A stretch of DNA of 64,000 bases from Allomuricauda sp. Its GTDB lineage: Bacteria > Bacteroidota > Bacteroidia > Flavobacteriales > Flavobacteriaceae. How positions within the stretch are numbered: the first letter of the stretch is position 1; each line of letters opens with the position of its first letter. Shown here in pieces: positions 18,637 to 27,641 of this stretch. The position numbers were made by a program, and so were the translations under genes. The stretch lies in assembly GCF_028280385.1 (NCBI RefSeq), contig NZ_JANQLX010000003.1, positions 434,001-498,000 of the forward strand, written 5' to 3'. The notes beneath the pieces were generated by a model, which made no database searches, was not told the origin of the DNA, and saw nothing but the letters and a program-made list of their open reading frames with translations.

Positions 18637-21207
18637 ATGAGAAAAAAAAGAATAATACCCATTTACTTAGGCATAATACTGATTTTATTGCTAATACTAT
18701 CTCAGCTATTTTCGGGCAGTTTGTTTTATGATTCCCCCAGAATCCATATCTATTGCGAAGAGGCCAACGATTTGTTCCAAGTGTTGGAAACATTGGAAGG
18801 GGTCGATCCAATTCGTTATGATTCATTGGAGGAGATGATGGATGGTGTGGATGAGGGAGAGGCTATTATGGTTTTAGCTGATAATTATCCGGAAGAACGA
18901 CTCCAATTGTCCGATGATTTTTTTAATCGAATAAGCGATAAGAACCTTCGGTTTTATTTGGAATTTACTGATGGCTTACCTGGGATTGCTGCCGGAACCC
19001 AGAACGTGACATCCAAATATAGAAGAGCCATTATAAATTCCTCTTTCTTCAAGAATGGACCCGATAGTTTGGATATCCTCGCGATTAACGGTCTGACCTA
19101 TATTCCAACAAAAATTCCTCAATCCCATATGATGACCAGTAGTGCAGCTGGAGCAGGTCAAATAACTAATGGGCTGAAAGATATTCCAACCGAGGTTTCC
19201 AAGTCAAATATGGTTGCCGGTCGCGCGGCTGACTTAGCCCATGCAGTCAAGGGACTTACGGATATTGCAACAAAAGTTACTGGATCTGATTTGGTGGTCG
19301 GCAGTGCAGCTGGTGCAGATCAAATAATTAATGGGCAGAAAGATATTCCAGTTGAGGTTTTCAAGTCAAATATGGTTGCCAGTCGAGGAACTGACTTAGC
19401 TCGTGCTGTTAAAGGATCGACAGATATTCCGACAAAAGTTCCTGAGTCTCAAATAGTGGCTGGTCGTGTTTCGGAATCAGATCATTCAATTAACGGAGTT
19501 AAGGTTTCTCAGCCTCTTATAGTGATTGGCCGTGTTGCGGGATTGGACCATGCAGTTTATGGGCTACCTGAAGAAACGGATCCCTTACTTTTCAAGGTGC
19601 CAGGATACTCGGGGTTGGTAGCCACAACCGGATTGAGTCATTTTATTAAAGGACGTTACGCTCCAGCAAGTGAGTGGCAGGGGGTTTGGAAGGGAATACT
19701 AGAGTATCTGTTGCCAGATAAGCGGATTGACAAATTTGAGTGGGAAGCAGAAGTTCAGACTTCCTATACAAAACAGCAAACATTGCCTCAGGATTACCAA
19801 AGAAAAAGTATTGAACGGGCAATCGCGTGGTACCACAATGCTAAAATGCTTATCCCTGATAACTATGATCAGGTAATACAGATGGCATTTGATAGCAAAA
19901 TAAATACAGGATTTATCTCCTGGAGCGACACTATATCTTCTGGTAATGGTAGTAATGGAGTTTTTGAGTGTATCTTTTCAAAAATTGATGAGACCGGAAA
20001 TCAGCCAATTGGTATTGTACGCCGGGGAGATTGTACCGCAGAAGCTGCTGGAGCCTTTGCGGCTGCTGGGAAGGCGCTTGGAGTGAAACAGAATTATGAG
20101 ATTGCCAATAATTTACTTGAATACTACCTAGAAAAGTCCCCAGCCACTAAGGGACAATATGGCGATACGAGTCATGGAGCTTATGGATTGGCAGCTTGGG
20201 GGATTGAAAATGATGCATGGTTCAAGGCCAATTACGGAGACGACAATGCTCGACTTTTATTGGGGGCTTTTATCGCCACAGCTATCACCGGGAAGAAAGA
20301 TTTGGATCCGAAATTGATGAGAATATTACTTGCCCAAGTAAGGACTACGGGTAAAAACGGTTTTAGGGGAGACCGGATAGACTTGCCTCAATTTGAAGCA
20401 AATGGGTGGCAGCATTTTTACGAAAGGGATATCGTTAATTTATCCCCACATATGGAGGCCTACCTTTGGGCCTGTTTTCTTTGGGCTTATCATAAAACAG
20501 GGGACCCTATTTTTCTGGAGCGTACCAAAAAAGCCATAAAAACCACTATGGACAACTATCCGCATGGCTGGAAGTGGATGAACGGTTTGGCGCAGGAAAG
20601 AGCAAGGATATTGTTGCCACTTGCGTGGCTGGTAAGGATTGAAAACACTCCGGAAAATAGGGAAATGTTGAATGTAGCTGTGGAAGGATTGTTGGACCTG
20701 CAAGATGAAAGCGGAGCAATTTGGGAAGAATTGGGAAATCTGGAAAAAGGGGTGTTCCCCCCAACCCGTAAAAATGAAGACTATGGTTTGCATGAAGCCT
20801 CACTAATAGCTAGAAATGGAGATCCAGTCAGTGATCTGCTCTATACTACCAATTTTGCTTTTCTTGGCTTGCATGAGGCCTGGTATAGTAGCAAGGACCC
20901 TCGTGTAAAAGAAGCTGCAGACAAGTTGGCAGAGTTCCTTTGCCGTATCCAAGTGAAATCGCCAAACCATCCTGAACTGAATGGAGGCTGGATGCGTGCC
21001 TTCGACTTTAGACGATTTGAACATTGGGGGTCTAATGCCGATGCTGGCTGGGGTGCTTGGGCTATCGAAACTGGTTGGACACAAGGTTGGATCACAACCA
21101 TACTTTCCCTAAGAGAAATGAACACTTCGGTCTGGGATCTTACCAAGAATTCTGAAGTAGGGGAACATCACCAGGCACTTAAGAAAGAAATGTTCTCAAA
21201 AGAATAA
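18637..21207 (+). CDS. Large exported/membrane-anchored protein with alpha/alpha-toroid-like C-terminal half; function unknown
   Basis: 856-aa ORF with N-terminal hydrophobic helix; C-terminal half has helical-hairpin repeats (HGAYGLAAWGIEND, NLSPHMEAYLWACFLWAYHKTGD, WGSNADAGWGAWAIETGWTQGW) reminiscent of six-hairpin glycosidases. Confidence 0.6.
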   Translation: MRKKRIIPIYLGIILILLLILSQLFSGSLFYDSPRIHIYCEEANDLFQVLETLEGVDPIRYDSLEEMMDGVDEGEAIMVLADNYPEERLQLSDDFFNRISDKNLRFYLEFTDGLPGIAAGTQNVTSKYRRAIINSSFFKNGPDSLDILAINGLTYIPTKIPQSHMMTSSAAGAGQITNGLKDIPTEVSKSNMVAGRAADLAHAVKGLTDIATKVTGSDLVVGSAAGADQIINGQKDIPVEVFKSNMVASRGTDLARAVKGSTDIPTKVPESQIVAGRVSESDHSINGVKVSQPLIVIGRVAGLDHAVYGLPEETDPLLFKVPGYSGLVATTGLSHFIKGRYAPASEWQGVWKGILEYLLPDKRIDKFEWEAEVQTSYTKQQTLPQDYQRKSIERAIAWYHNAKMLIPDNYDQVIQMAFDSKINTGFISWSDTISSGNGSNGVFECIFSKIDETGNQPIGIVRRGDCTAEAAGAFAAAGKALGVKQNYEIANNLLEYYLEKSPATKGQYGDTSHGAYGLAAWGIENDAWFKANYGDDNARLLLGAFIATAITGKKDLDPKLMRILLAQVRTTGKNGFRGDRIDLPQFEANGWQHFYERDIVNLSPHMEAYLWACFLWAYHKTGDPIFLERTKKAIKTTMDNYPHGWKWMNGLAQERARILLPLAWLVRIENTPENREMLNVAVEGLLDLQDESGAIWEELGNLEKGVFPPTRKNEDYGLHEASLIARNGDPVSDLLYTTNFAFLGLHEAWYSSKDPRVKEAADKLAEFLCRIQVKSPNHPELNGGWMRAFDFRRFEHWGSNADAGWGAWAIETGWTQGWITTILSLREMNTSVWDLTKNSEVGEHHQALKKEMFSKE
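19087..19557 (+). repeat. In-frame tandem repeat: five 81-bp (27-aa) units plus one shortened unit
   Basis: NGLTYIPTKIPQSHMMTSSAAGAGQIT / NGLKDIPTEVSKSNMVAGRAADLAHAV / KGLTDIATKVTGSDLVVGSAAGADQII / NGQKDIPVEVFKSNMVASRGTDLARAV / KGSTDIPTKVPESQIVAGRVSESDHSI / NGVKVSQPLIVIGRVAGLDHAV; units 1/3 and 2/4 most alike. Confidence 0.93.
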
Positions 21208-21276
21208 GTTTGATTACCCTTGGTAAAATAGTTTTAAGGAGCACTGACGGGCAAAAACATAATGACTGACCTGCGG

Positions 21277-21996
21277 TCATAAAATCCCTCTTTGTTTTAT
21301 GCGCTTCATGAACTGTTCCTTAAGGCGTTTGCTGACGGTCAGCTTATGAGTGGCTATTGAAACCCTGTTTCCTTCAATCGCGCTAATTTTATTGAGGTTG
21401 ACCAAGTGTGATCGGTGAATGCGTACGAATTTGTCATTTGGAAAAATGGTCTCTACATTGGTCATGGTCTGCAATGCCAAGACCATATCATTTTGAGTGT
21501 GTATTTTTACATATTCACCGTAACTTTCCACAAACAGTACTTCATCAAAAACCACTTTTACCATTTTTCGATTGGTCTTTACAAAAACATATTCAGCGGG
21601 TTTTTCATCACTTGGCGATGGTTCCTCTTTTTTAAATGAAATCAGTTCGATAGCTTTTTCTATGGCATGGAAAAACCTCTGGAATGAGATGGGTTTCACT
21701 AAATAATCAATCACATCCAAATTGTAACCTTCCAAAGCATATTCGGAATAAGCAGTGGTGAATATGGTGACAGGGGGATGTTTTAGCAATTTTATAAGGT
21801 CAATACCCGTAAGATCATCCATTTGGATGTCGGAAAACAAAATATCCACTTTTTTGTTTTCGATGATTTTTTTGGCTTCCAACGCATGCCCCACCATTCC
21901 CACAACCTCTAGGTTCCCAATTTTGTCGCAGTAGGCATTGAGAAGCTCCCGGGCCGGTTCTTCGTCATCTACAATAACTACTCGGTATGATTTCAT
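21277..21996 (-). CDS. LytTR-family response regulator
   Basis: VVIVDDEEPARELL receiver, LFSDIQMDDLTGIDL, C-terminal LytTR (FVKTNRKMVKVVFDEVLFVESYGEYVKIHT). Confidence 0.93.
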   Translation of the reverse strand: MKSYRVVIVDDEEPARELLNAYCDKIGNLEVVGMVGHALEAKKIIENKKVDILFSDIQMDDLTGIDLIKLLKHPPVTIFTTAYSEYALEGYNLDVIDYLVKPISFQRFFHAIEKAIELISFKKEEPSPSDEKPAEYVFVKTNRKMVKVVFDEVLFVESYGEYVKIHTQNDMVLALQTMTNVETIFPNDKFVRIHRSHLVNLNKISAIEGNRVSIATHKLTVSKRLKEQFMKRIKQRGIL

Positions 21997-22001
21997 GTTT
22001 T

Positions 22002-23030
22002 CTATTTTTTTCGTTCCAAAGGTATCTTCAGCTTTAGATGGTAAACATCGCCATCATTGTTCTCAGTTATTGAATAGTTGTTGCCATAAAGTAATGAAAG
22101 GCGCTTTTTTATGTTTTTCAATCCAAGGCCGCCCACTTTTGCGGTAACCTTTTGAGACAATTGTTTTACGGAATTCGAAATTGAAAATTGCAAAAACTTG
22201 TCTTCTATGACCTTGGCATCAATATGAATGAACCCTTTTGGATTACTCACCGCATCAGAGTGCTTGCAGGCATTTTCGACCAAATTGATGAGAATAAGCG
22301 GCGCAACCAGATGATATCCTTTGTTCCCTTCCCACAAGAAGCGAATGTTGGACTGAGTCGAATTTTTCATTCTATGAATTTCCAATAAACTTTCAACTGC
22401 ATCAATCTCTTTGTTCAGTTCCACTGAGGTATTGTTACCATCGTATACCATAAACCTCAAAATTGAAGAAAGCTTTTCGATCATGGGGGCTGTTTTTTCG
22501 TTGCCCGTCTGCACATAGGAATAAATATTGTTCAAGGTATTGAACAAAAAGTGTGGATTGATCTGGGAGCGCAGAAAATCAAGCTCAGTTTGTAGTTTTT
22601 GCATTCTAAGGTGTTCTTCTCTTTCTTGTCTCAAATGCCATTCGCGAACGTAATAAAACATGCTTGAGACAATCATAACTAGAACAAAGGACAAGGAATT
22701 ATAACCATACGAGATAAAGTACGACTCTTCCATTGGGTAACTAAAGGGAAGATTATAGTCGATTACCATATATACTATATTGAGCGCAGTCACGGTGCAT
22801 AGGGTAAGAATGGCGTAGAGAACATATCGTTTCTCAAAGAGCAAGGGCAAGAGCTTGTGATAGTGAAGATAAACTGCTATTACGGTTATTAGGGTAAAGT
22901 TCAAGCCATAGGCCAAGGCGGGTACAAAACCGATTGTTTCCACATCGTAAATTACGCTCATTGCCAAATAGATTAACCAAAGTACAATCTGGCCAATCCC
23001 GCTATTTCGTATGAATTCCTTTCGATTCAA
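22002..23030 (-). CDS. LytS/YehU-type sensor histidine kinase
   Basis: LRSQINPHFLFNTLNNIYSYV (His_kinase family) and GLGLKNIKKRLSLLYG; adjacent to LytTR regulator. Confidence 0.92.
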   Translation of the reverse strand: MNRKEFIRNSGIGQIVLWLIYLAMSVIYDVETIGFVPALAYGLNFTLITVIAVYLHYHKLLPLLFEKRYVLYAILTLCTVTALNIVYMVIDYNLPFSYPMEESYFISYGYNSLSFVLVMIVSSMFYYVREWHLRQEREEHLRMQKLQTELDFLRSQINPHFLFNTLNNIYSYVQTGNEKTAPMIEKLSSILRFMVYDGNNTSVELNKEIDAVESLLEIHRMKNSTQSNIRFLWEGNKGYHLVAPLILINLVENACKHSDAVSNPKGFIHIDAKVIEDKFLQFSISNSVKQLSQKVTAKVGGLGLKNIKKRLSLLYGNNYSITENNDGDVYHLKLKIPLERKK

Positions 23031-23296
23031 TGTATTGATCTATTTCAAAAACAAGTATACAAACCAATCCGTAAGCCAGCATACAAATCCCTTCTACCGG
23101 CCACAAAAATGTTATGGGCGACCGGATACATCCTATAAACGGGATTTTGAACCAAACAATCCGTTCAAGGGATAAAAAAACACTTTCATTGGGAGAATCC
23201 TTTCACTTGTTGAAATTACTCTTTTAAGGTAAAGTCCTGCCTTAAGTTTGAAAGCAATTAAAATACAATGTAATGCACATTTGTTCAAATATCTTT

Positions 23297-24490
23297 ATGA
23301 AATCAATATGCGCTTTAATGGTGTTCCACATCATTTGTTTTGTCTCATGTTCGAAGAGTGACGATTCAATTATTCTGTTAGGTCAGTCCGATAAGCCTGG
23401 GGCTCTGGTATCCTATCAAAAAACAGGAAGGCTAACCGTTGAAAACATCATTAAAAATGGTTCAAATGTGGGGGACATTTCCCCATACGCCAATCATAAT
23501 GTAATCCTCTATAGAGTAGTCTACAACACCAATCATTTAGGGCAACTTATAGAGGTTTCGGGTTTAGTAATGATTCCAGAAAACGTTCAAAATCATCTTG
23601 AAATTGTTCAACATCACCATGGTACCATTATTCCAGGGGACAACGACGAAGTGCCATCAGCATACACTGGGGGCTATACAGACAGTAATGCTGAATCTAG
23701 TTTCATTGGTGCGGTAATGGCATCCAACGGTTATGTGGTTTCGCTGCCTGATTATGTCGGCTATGGCGCTACCCGTCATCTGGAACATCCATATACAGTG
23801 CACCACGAGCTTGCAGGGGTCTCCATAGACATGTTGAGGGCCACCAAAAAATTGATGAATGAACTATCATTGGATTTTTCGGGCAATGTTTTCTTGACAG
23901 GTTGGAGTGAAGGCGGTGGTGCCGCCTTGGCCACCCATAAATATTTACAGTTGGTCGATGTTGATGAGTTTACAATAAAAGGAAGTTCCCTTTTGGCCGG
24001 ACCTTATGATTATTACACCTTTTTTAAGCAAATAATTGCAAATGGTACTTTGAAGAATGAGAACTTATCCATTTATAGCTGGGCCACATATTCCATAAAT
24101 CTGTATTCGCAAGAACTGAAACGCAGCAGGAACGACATTTGGGCCTATACGGTATCCAATCAGTTGGAAGCCCTGGATGTACCTTCTGATAGGCCTATCG
24201 ATATCTTTCAAACTGATTTTATTAATGGCATTGTAAATGAAACCGATACTAAATTCACTATGGCCCTAAAGGCAAATAGTCTTTTGAATGGATGGAAGCC
24301 TGCAGGGCATTTATTCCTTCATTCTGGTACCGAGGACAGAATCGTGCCCCATTATAACAGTACCAACGCCCACAAACACTTTAGCCAATTAAATGGGAGT
24401 TCAACACTATATGAATACCAAGGCGGTGACCACTATACACCATTGTACAAATATGTGACCACAACCATAAACGATTTTAATGCCTTATAA
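23297..24490 (+). CDS. Secreted alpha/beta-hydrolase (lipase-like) lipoprotein
   Basis: Lipobox CFVSCSKSDD; GWSEGGGAAL nucleophile elbow (G-x-S-x-G), PDYVGYGATRH; SGTEDRIVPHYNS. Confidence 0.8.
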   Translation: MKSICALMVFHIICFVSCSKSDDSIILLGQSDKPGALVSYQKTGRLTVENIIKNGSNVGDISPYANHNVILYRVVYNTNHLGQLIEVSGLVMIPENVQNHLEIVQHHHGTIIPGDNDEVPSAYTGGYTDSNAESSFIGAVMASNGYVVSLPDYVGYGATRHLEHPYTVHHELAGVSIDMLRATKKLMNELSLDFSGNVFLTGWSEGGGAALATHKYLQLVDVDEFTIKGSSLLAGPYDYYTFFKQIIANGTLKNENLSIYSWATYSINLYSQELKRSRNDIWAYTVSNQLEALDVPSDRPIDIFQTDFINGIVNETDTKFTMALKANSLLNGWKPAGHLFLHSGTEDRIVPHYNSTNAHKHFSQLNGSSTLYEYQGGDHYTPLYKYVTTTINDFNAL

Positions 24491-25676
24491 TATGAAGCGG
24501 GAAGAATTTATAAAAATGTGTGGATTATTGGGAATTTCATTGCCCTTTCAATCTGTAATGGCAGCATGCACTTCGGGCGATGATGAAAATACAGCGAATA
24601 TCAGTACTAAAGTAATTATCATCGGAGCTGGAGCGGCCGGAATGACAGCAGGATATTTGTTGGCGCAACAAGGTATCGATTTTGAAATATTGGAAGCTAC
24701 CTCTGCTCCTGGGGGGCGTATGAGGCATAACACCTCATTTACGGACTTTCCCATTTCGCTAGGTGGGGAATGGTTGCATGTTGAACGGGGGATCCTTGAT
24801 GAAATCGTGAACGATAGTTCCATGGCCATAGATTTGGAAACTATTGCATATGATGCCAATGTGGATTATGGAATTGATGCCAGCACGGGCGAACAGTTAA
24901 CATTGGGGGAAGTTGGCTTCACCATTGATCAAAAATTTGTGGGTTCAAGTTGGTTCGGTTTTTTTGAAGAATACATCTATCCTTCGGTAAAATCAAGAAT
25001 TAAGTACAATAATCCAATAACCACTATTGATTATTCGAAGGACCGCGTGGTTGTAACTAATAAAAATGGAACTCAATTCACAGGCGACAAAATAATTGTT
25101 ACTATTCCCGTAAAGATACTTCAAAACGGAGGGATTGATTTCATTCCGGCCCTGCCACAGTCCAAGCAAGAGGCAATCAATAGTGCACGAATTTGGAATG
25201 GTTGTAAAGCATTTATTGAGTTTTCAGAAAAGTTTTATCCTGCCTTTACGGCATACGAAACTTTTCCTGAAACTGCAGGTCAAAAATTGTATTATGATGC
25301 CGCCTATGGACAAAACACCACTAAAAATGTTTTAGGGCTTTTCGCAGTGGGTATTGAGGCCGATAGCTATAATCAAATTTCTGACGACAATGCGTTACGC
25401 GATTTTATGTTGGAAGAATTGGATATCGTTTTCGGTCCAAATCTAGCCTCATCGAACTACATAAAACACACCTTTCAAAATTGGAATGCCGAACCGTATG
25501 CCAATGGAGCTTATATCGTAGACCATGAAAACTGGAGGTTGGTCAGGACTCTTGGGGAATCGGTAAACAACAAGCTGTTTTTTGCCGGGGATGGCTATAC
25601 CACTGGAGAGGATTGGAGCAGTGTACATGCCGCTGGTCGTTCCGCCCTAAGGGCAGTACAAGAAATTATGGGCTGA
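24480..25676 (+). CDS. FAD-dependent amine oxidase (flavin monoamine oxidase family)
   Basis: VIIIGAGAAGMTAGYLLAQQGIDFEILEATSAPGGRM; C-terminal LFFAGDGYTTGEDWSSVHAAGRSALRA. Confidence 0.9.
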   Translation: MPYNMKREEFIKMCGLLGISLPFQSVMAACTSGDDENTANISTKVIIIGAGAAGMTAGYLLAQQGIDFEILEATSAPGGRMRHNTSFTDFPISLGGEWLHVERGILDEIVNDSSMAIDLETIAYDANVDYGIDASTGEQLTLGEVGFTIDQKFVGSSWFGFFEEYIYPSVKSRIKYNNPITTIDYSKDRVVVTNKNGTQFTGDKIIVTIPVKILQNGGIDFIPALPQSKQEAINSARIWNGCKAFIEFSEKFYPAFTAYETFPETAGQKLYYDAAYGQNTTKNVLGLFAVGIEADSYNQISDDNALRDFMLEELDIVFGPNLASSNYIKHTFQNWNAEPYANGAYIVDHENWRLVRTLGESVNNKLFFAGDGYTTGEDWSSVHAAGRSALRAVQEIMG

Positions 25677-25987
25677 AACGGAATGCCTCTTTGACCTAAT
25701 CTCATAAGCTCGTAAAAATCATAGCGAGAATTTAAAACACGGTTAAATAAGGTTGTATCATCTGTTAATAAGGAATTTAACTATTCCAAAGTTCTGAGCT
25801 GCTCATCGCGACTATAATTTTTTTGGGTAAGATCTTAGCTTAGGGGCCAAACCACTAATCTATGACAACTTGGCCCAGTCTTTTTGGTTTTTTTGTATTT
25901 TCTAGTTGTACCCTATTTGTGCAATAGGAAATATTATACAATTTTTCTCTTTATTTACTTCAAATACTTAGCTGAGTGAGCCATTGT

Positions 25988-27238
25988 TTATTTTAAGATT
26001 TGCTTGCTCAGATTTTGCATGTCCTCACTGATTTTTTCCTCAATTACCCTGGCATAAATCTGTGTTGTAGCAATCTTGGTATGACCCAATAATTTGGAAA
26101 CGGTTTCAATAGGCACCCCGTTGCTAAGTGTCACTGTAGTGGCGAAAGTGTGCCTGGCCATATGAAAGGTCAGATTTTTTGAAACCCTGCAGAGATTTGC
26201 TATTTCTTTTAAATAACTGTTTAGTTTTTGGTTGGACATATATGGCATTAAATAACCAGTAACCCTGGTGCGTTGATGGTTTTCATATTTATTGAGCAGT
26301 GATTCTGCTGCTTGAAGCAAAGGTATTTTTATAGGGACTCCTGTTTTCTTCCTTTTTGTCATTATCCAACGATTCCCGTCAATACCAACCACAATATCTT
26401 CCCGAGTGAGTTTCATAATATCCACGTAGGACATTCCCGTGTAACAACTGAAAATAAATAGGTCTTTTACAGCTACAAGACGTTCAATGGGGGAAGTTAG
26501 TTCTTCAATTCGCTGCAGTTCTTCCTTGCTGAGGAATTCCCGTTCTTTCTTTTCAATTTTCATTTTAAAATTAATAAATGGATCCCGGGGAATCCATTCC
26601 ATGTTATAGGCAAGCGTAATCATTTTTCTGAGTCGCTGGATATGTTTCATAGCTGCATTGTTCCCAATAGTTCCCTGAAAAGCTCTCGACCTATACGACC
26701 TTAAAAAGCTTTCAAAACCTAATACAAAAGCATAATCTAAATTTTGAAGCTGGATATTGGAAACTTTATACTTTTCTTCCAAATAAGCTGAAACATACTT
26801 CTGGGTAGTTTTGTAATGTCCAACAGTACATTTCGCTAGCTTATGTGCCATATTCTGATTGTGGTATTCAAAAATATCACTTAGAAAAAAGTGCTTTTTA
26901 TCCTCTCCTAAGTATCTGGCCTTAATAAGTTCTGCTGTTATTACTTTGCCTTCCGATTTTAGGTCTCGAAAGCTTTGAATAATTTCTGCTTTTATTTCGT
27001 CAAGGTATAAATTCAATTCCCTGGCCTCTTTTCCTTTGCCTCTTACTTTTTGAGCCTTGGCATTCCAAGAATCCAAATTTACCTTTCGCTTAAGGCTGAT
27101 ATTTACCTTTTTGCCATTTACAGTAATTCTTACGTAGATGTTTGATTGATTGTTTTGCGCTCTTTTGGCATAGACCCAAAAAAGGATAGAAAATGTTTGT
27201 GTAGTGCGCATAGTTGTCGTCTTTACAATGTTGAACAT
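25988..27238 (-). CDS. Tyrosine recombinase / site-specific integrase (Bacteroidota type)
   Basis: FIFSCYTGMSYVDIMKLTREDI, FHMARHTFATTVTLSNGVPIETVSKLLGHTKIATTQIYARV (R..HxxR..Y); Arm-DNA-binding N-terminus. Confidence 0.95.
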   Translation of the reverse strand: MFNIVKTTTMRTTQTFSILFWVYAKRAQNNQSNIYVRITVNGKKVNISLKRKVNLDSWNAKAQKVRGKGKEARELNLYLDEIKAEIIQSFRDLKSEGKVITAELIKARYLGEDKKHFFLSDIFEYHNQNMAHKLAKCTVGHYKTTQKYVSAYLEEKYKVSNIQLQNLDYAFVLGFESFLRSYRSRAFQGTIGNNAAMKHIQRLRKMITLAYNMEWIPRDPFINFKMKIEKKEREFLSKEELQRIEELTSPIERLVAVKDLFIFSCYTGMSYVDIMKLTREDIVVGIDGNRWIMTKRKKTGVPIKIPLLQAAESLLNKYENHQRTRVTGYLMPYMSNQKLNSYLKEIANLCRVSKNLTFHMARHTFATTVTLSNGVPIETVSKLLGHTKIATTQIYARVIEEKISEDMQNLSKQILK

Positions 27239-27387
27239 TAATTGAGACGAAAGTCAAATCAACTATACAAGATGTTGTTGAAGATCAAGAGTTGGACAAT
27301 GTGTTGACGATTAAAAAAACACGTTGACGCTTTGTGAACATTTAAATTTAAAAAAATCGTTTTTAAACGTACCCCCTAAAATCAACA

Positions 27388-27418
27388 AACCTCGCTAAAT
27401 CATAGGATTAGCGAGGTT
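27388..27418. terminator. Bidirectional hairpin between tRNA-Asp and integrase
   Basis: AACCTCGCTAA-atcatagga-TTAGCGAGGTT followed by T-run on + strand. Confidence 0.6.
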
Positions 27419-27444
27419 TTGTTTTAATTTGTTTTTTTAAAAAG

Positions 27445-27518
27445 CGGTCTGGACGGGACTCGAACCCGCGACCCCCTGCGTGACAGGCAGGTATTCTAAC
27501 CAACTGAACTACCAGACC
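27445..27518 (-). tRNA. tRNA-Asp (GTC)
   Basis: Reverse complement GGTCTGGTAGTTCAGTTGGTTAGAATACCTGCCTGTCACGCAGGGGGTCGCGGGTTCGAGTCCCGTCCAGACCG; 7-bp acceptor stem, anticodon loop CTGTCAC, TTCGAGT T-loop, discriminator G. Confidence 0.96.
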
Positions 27519-27641
27519 AATGATTTTGTCCTTTCAGACCCTGGCAACAGCCAGATTCAAATCTTGTTCGTGCTTTTTGAGAAGCGAGTGCAAATATACA
27601 TTCTCCATTTTGATTCAACAAAACATTTTTTAAAAAATGGA

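Noticed and set aside
1-27444. A second att copy of the tRNA-Asp 3' end within the window
   Set aside because: I looked for GGACTCGAACCC-like strings left of the integrase and did not see one; the distal end is probably outside the window, or absent.
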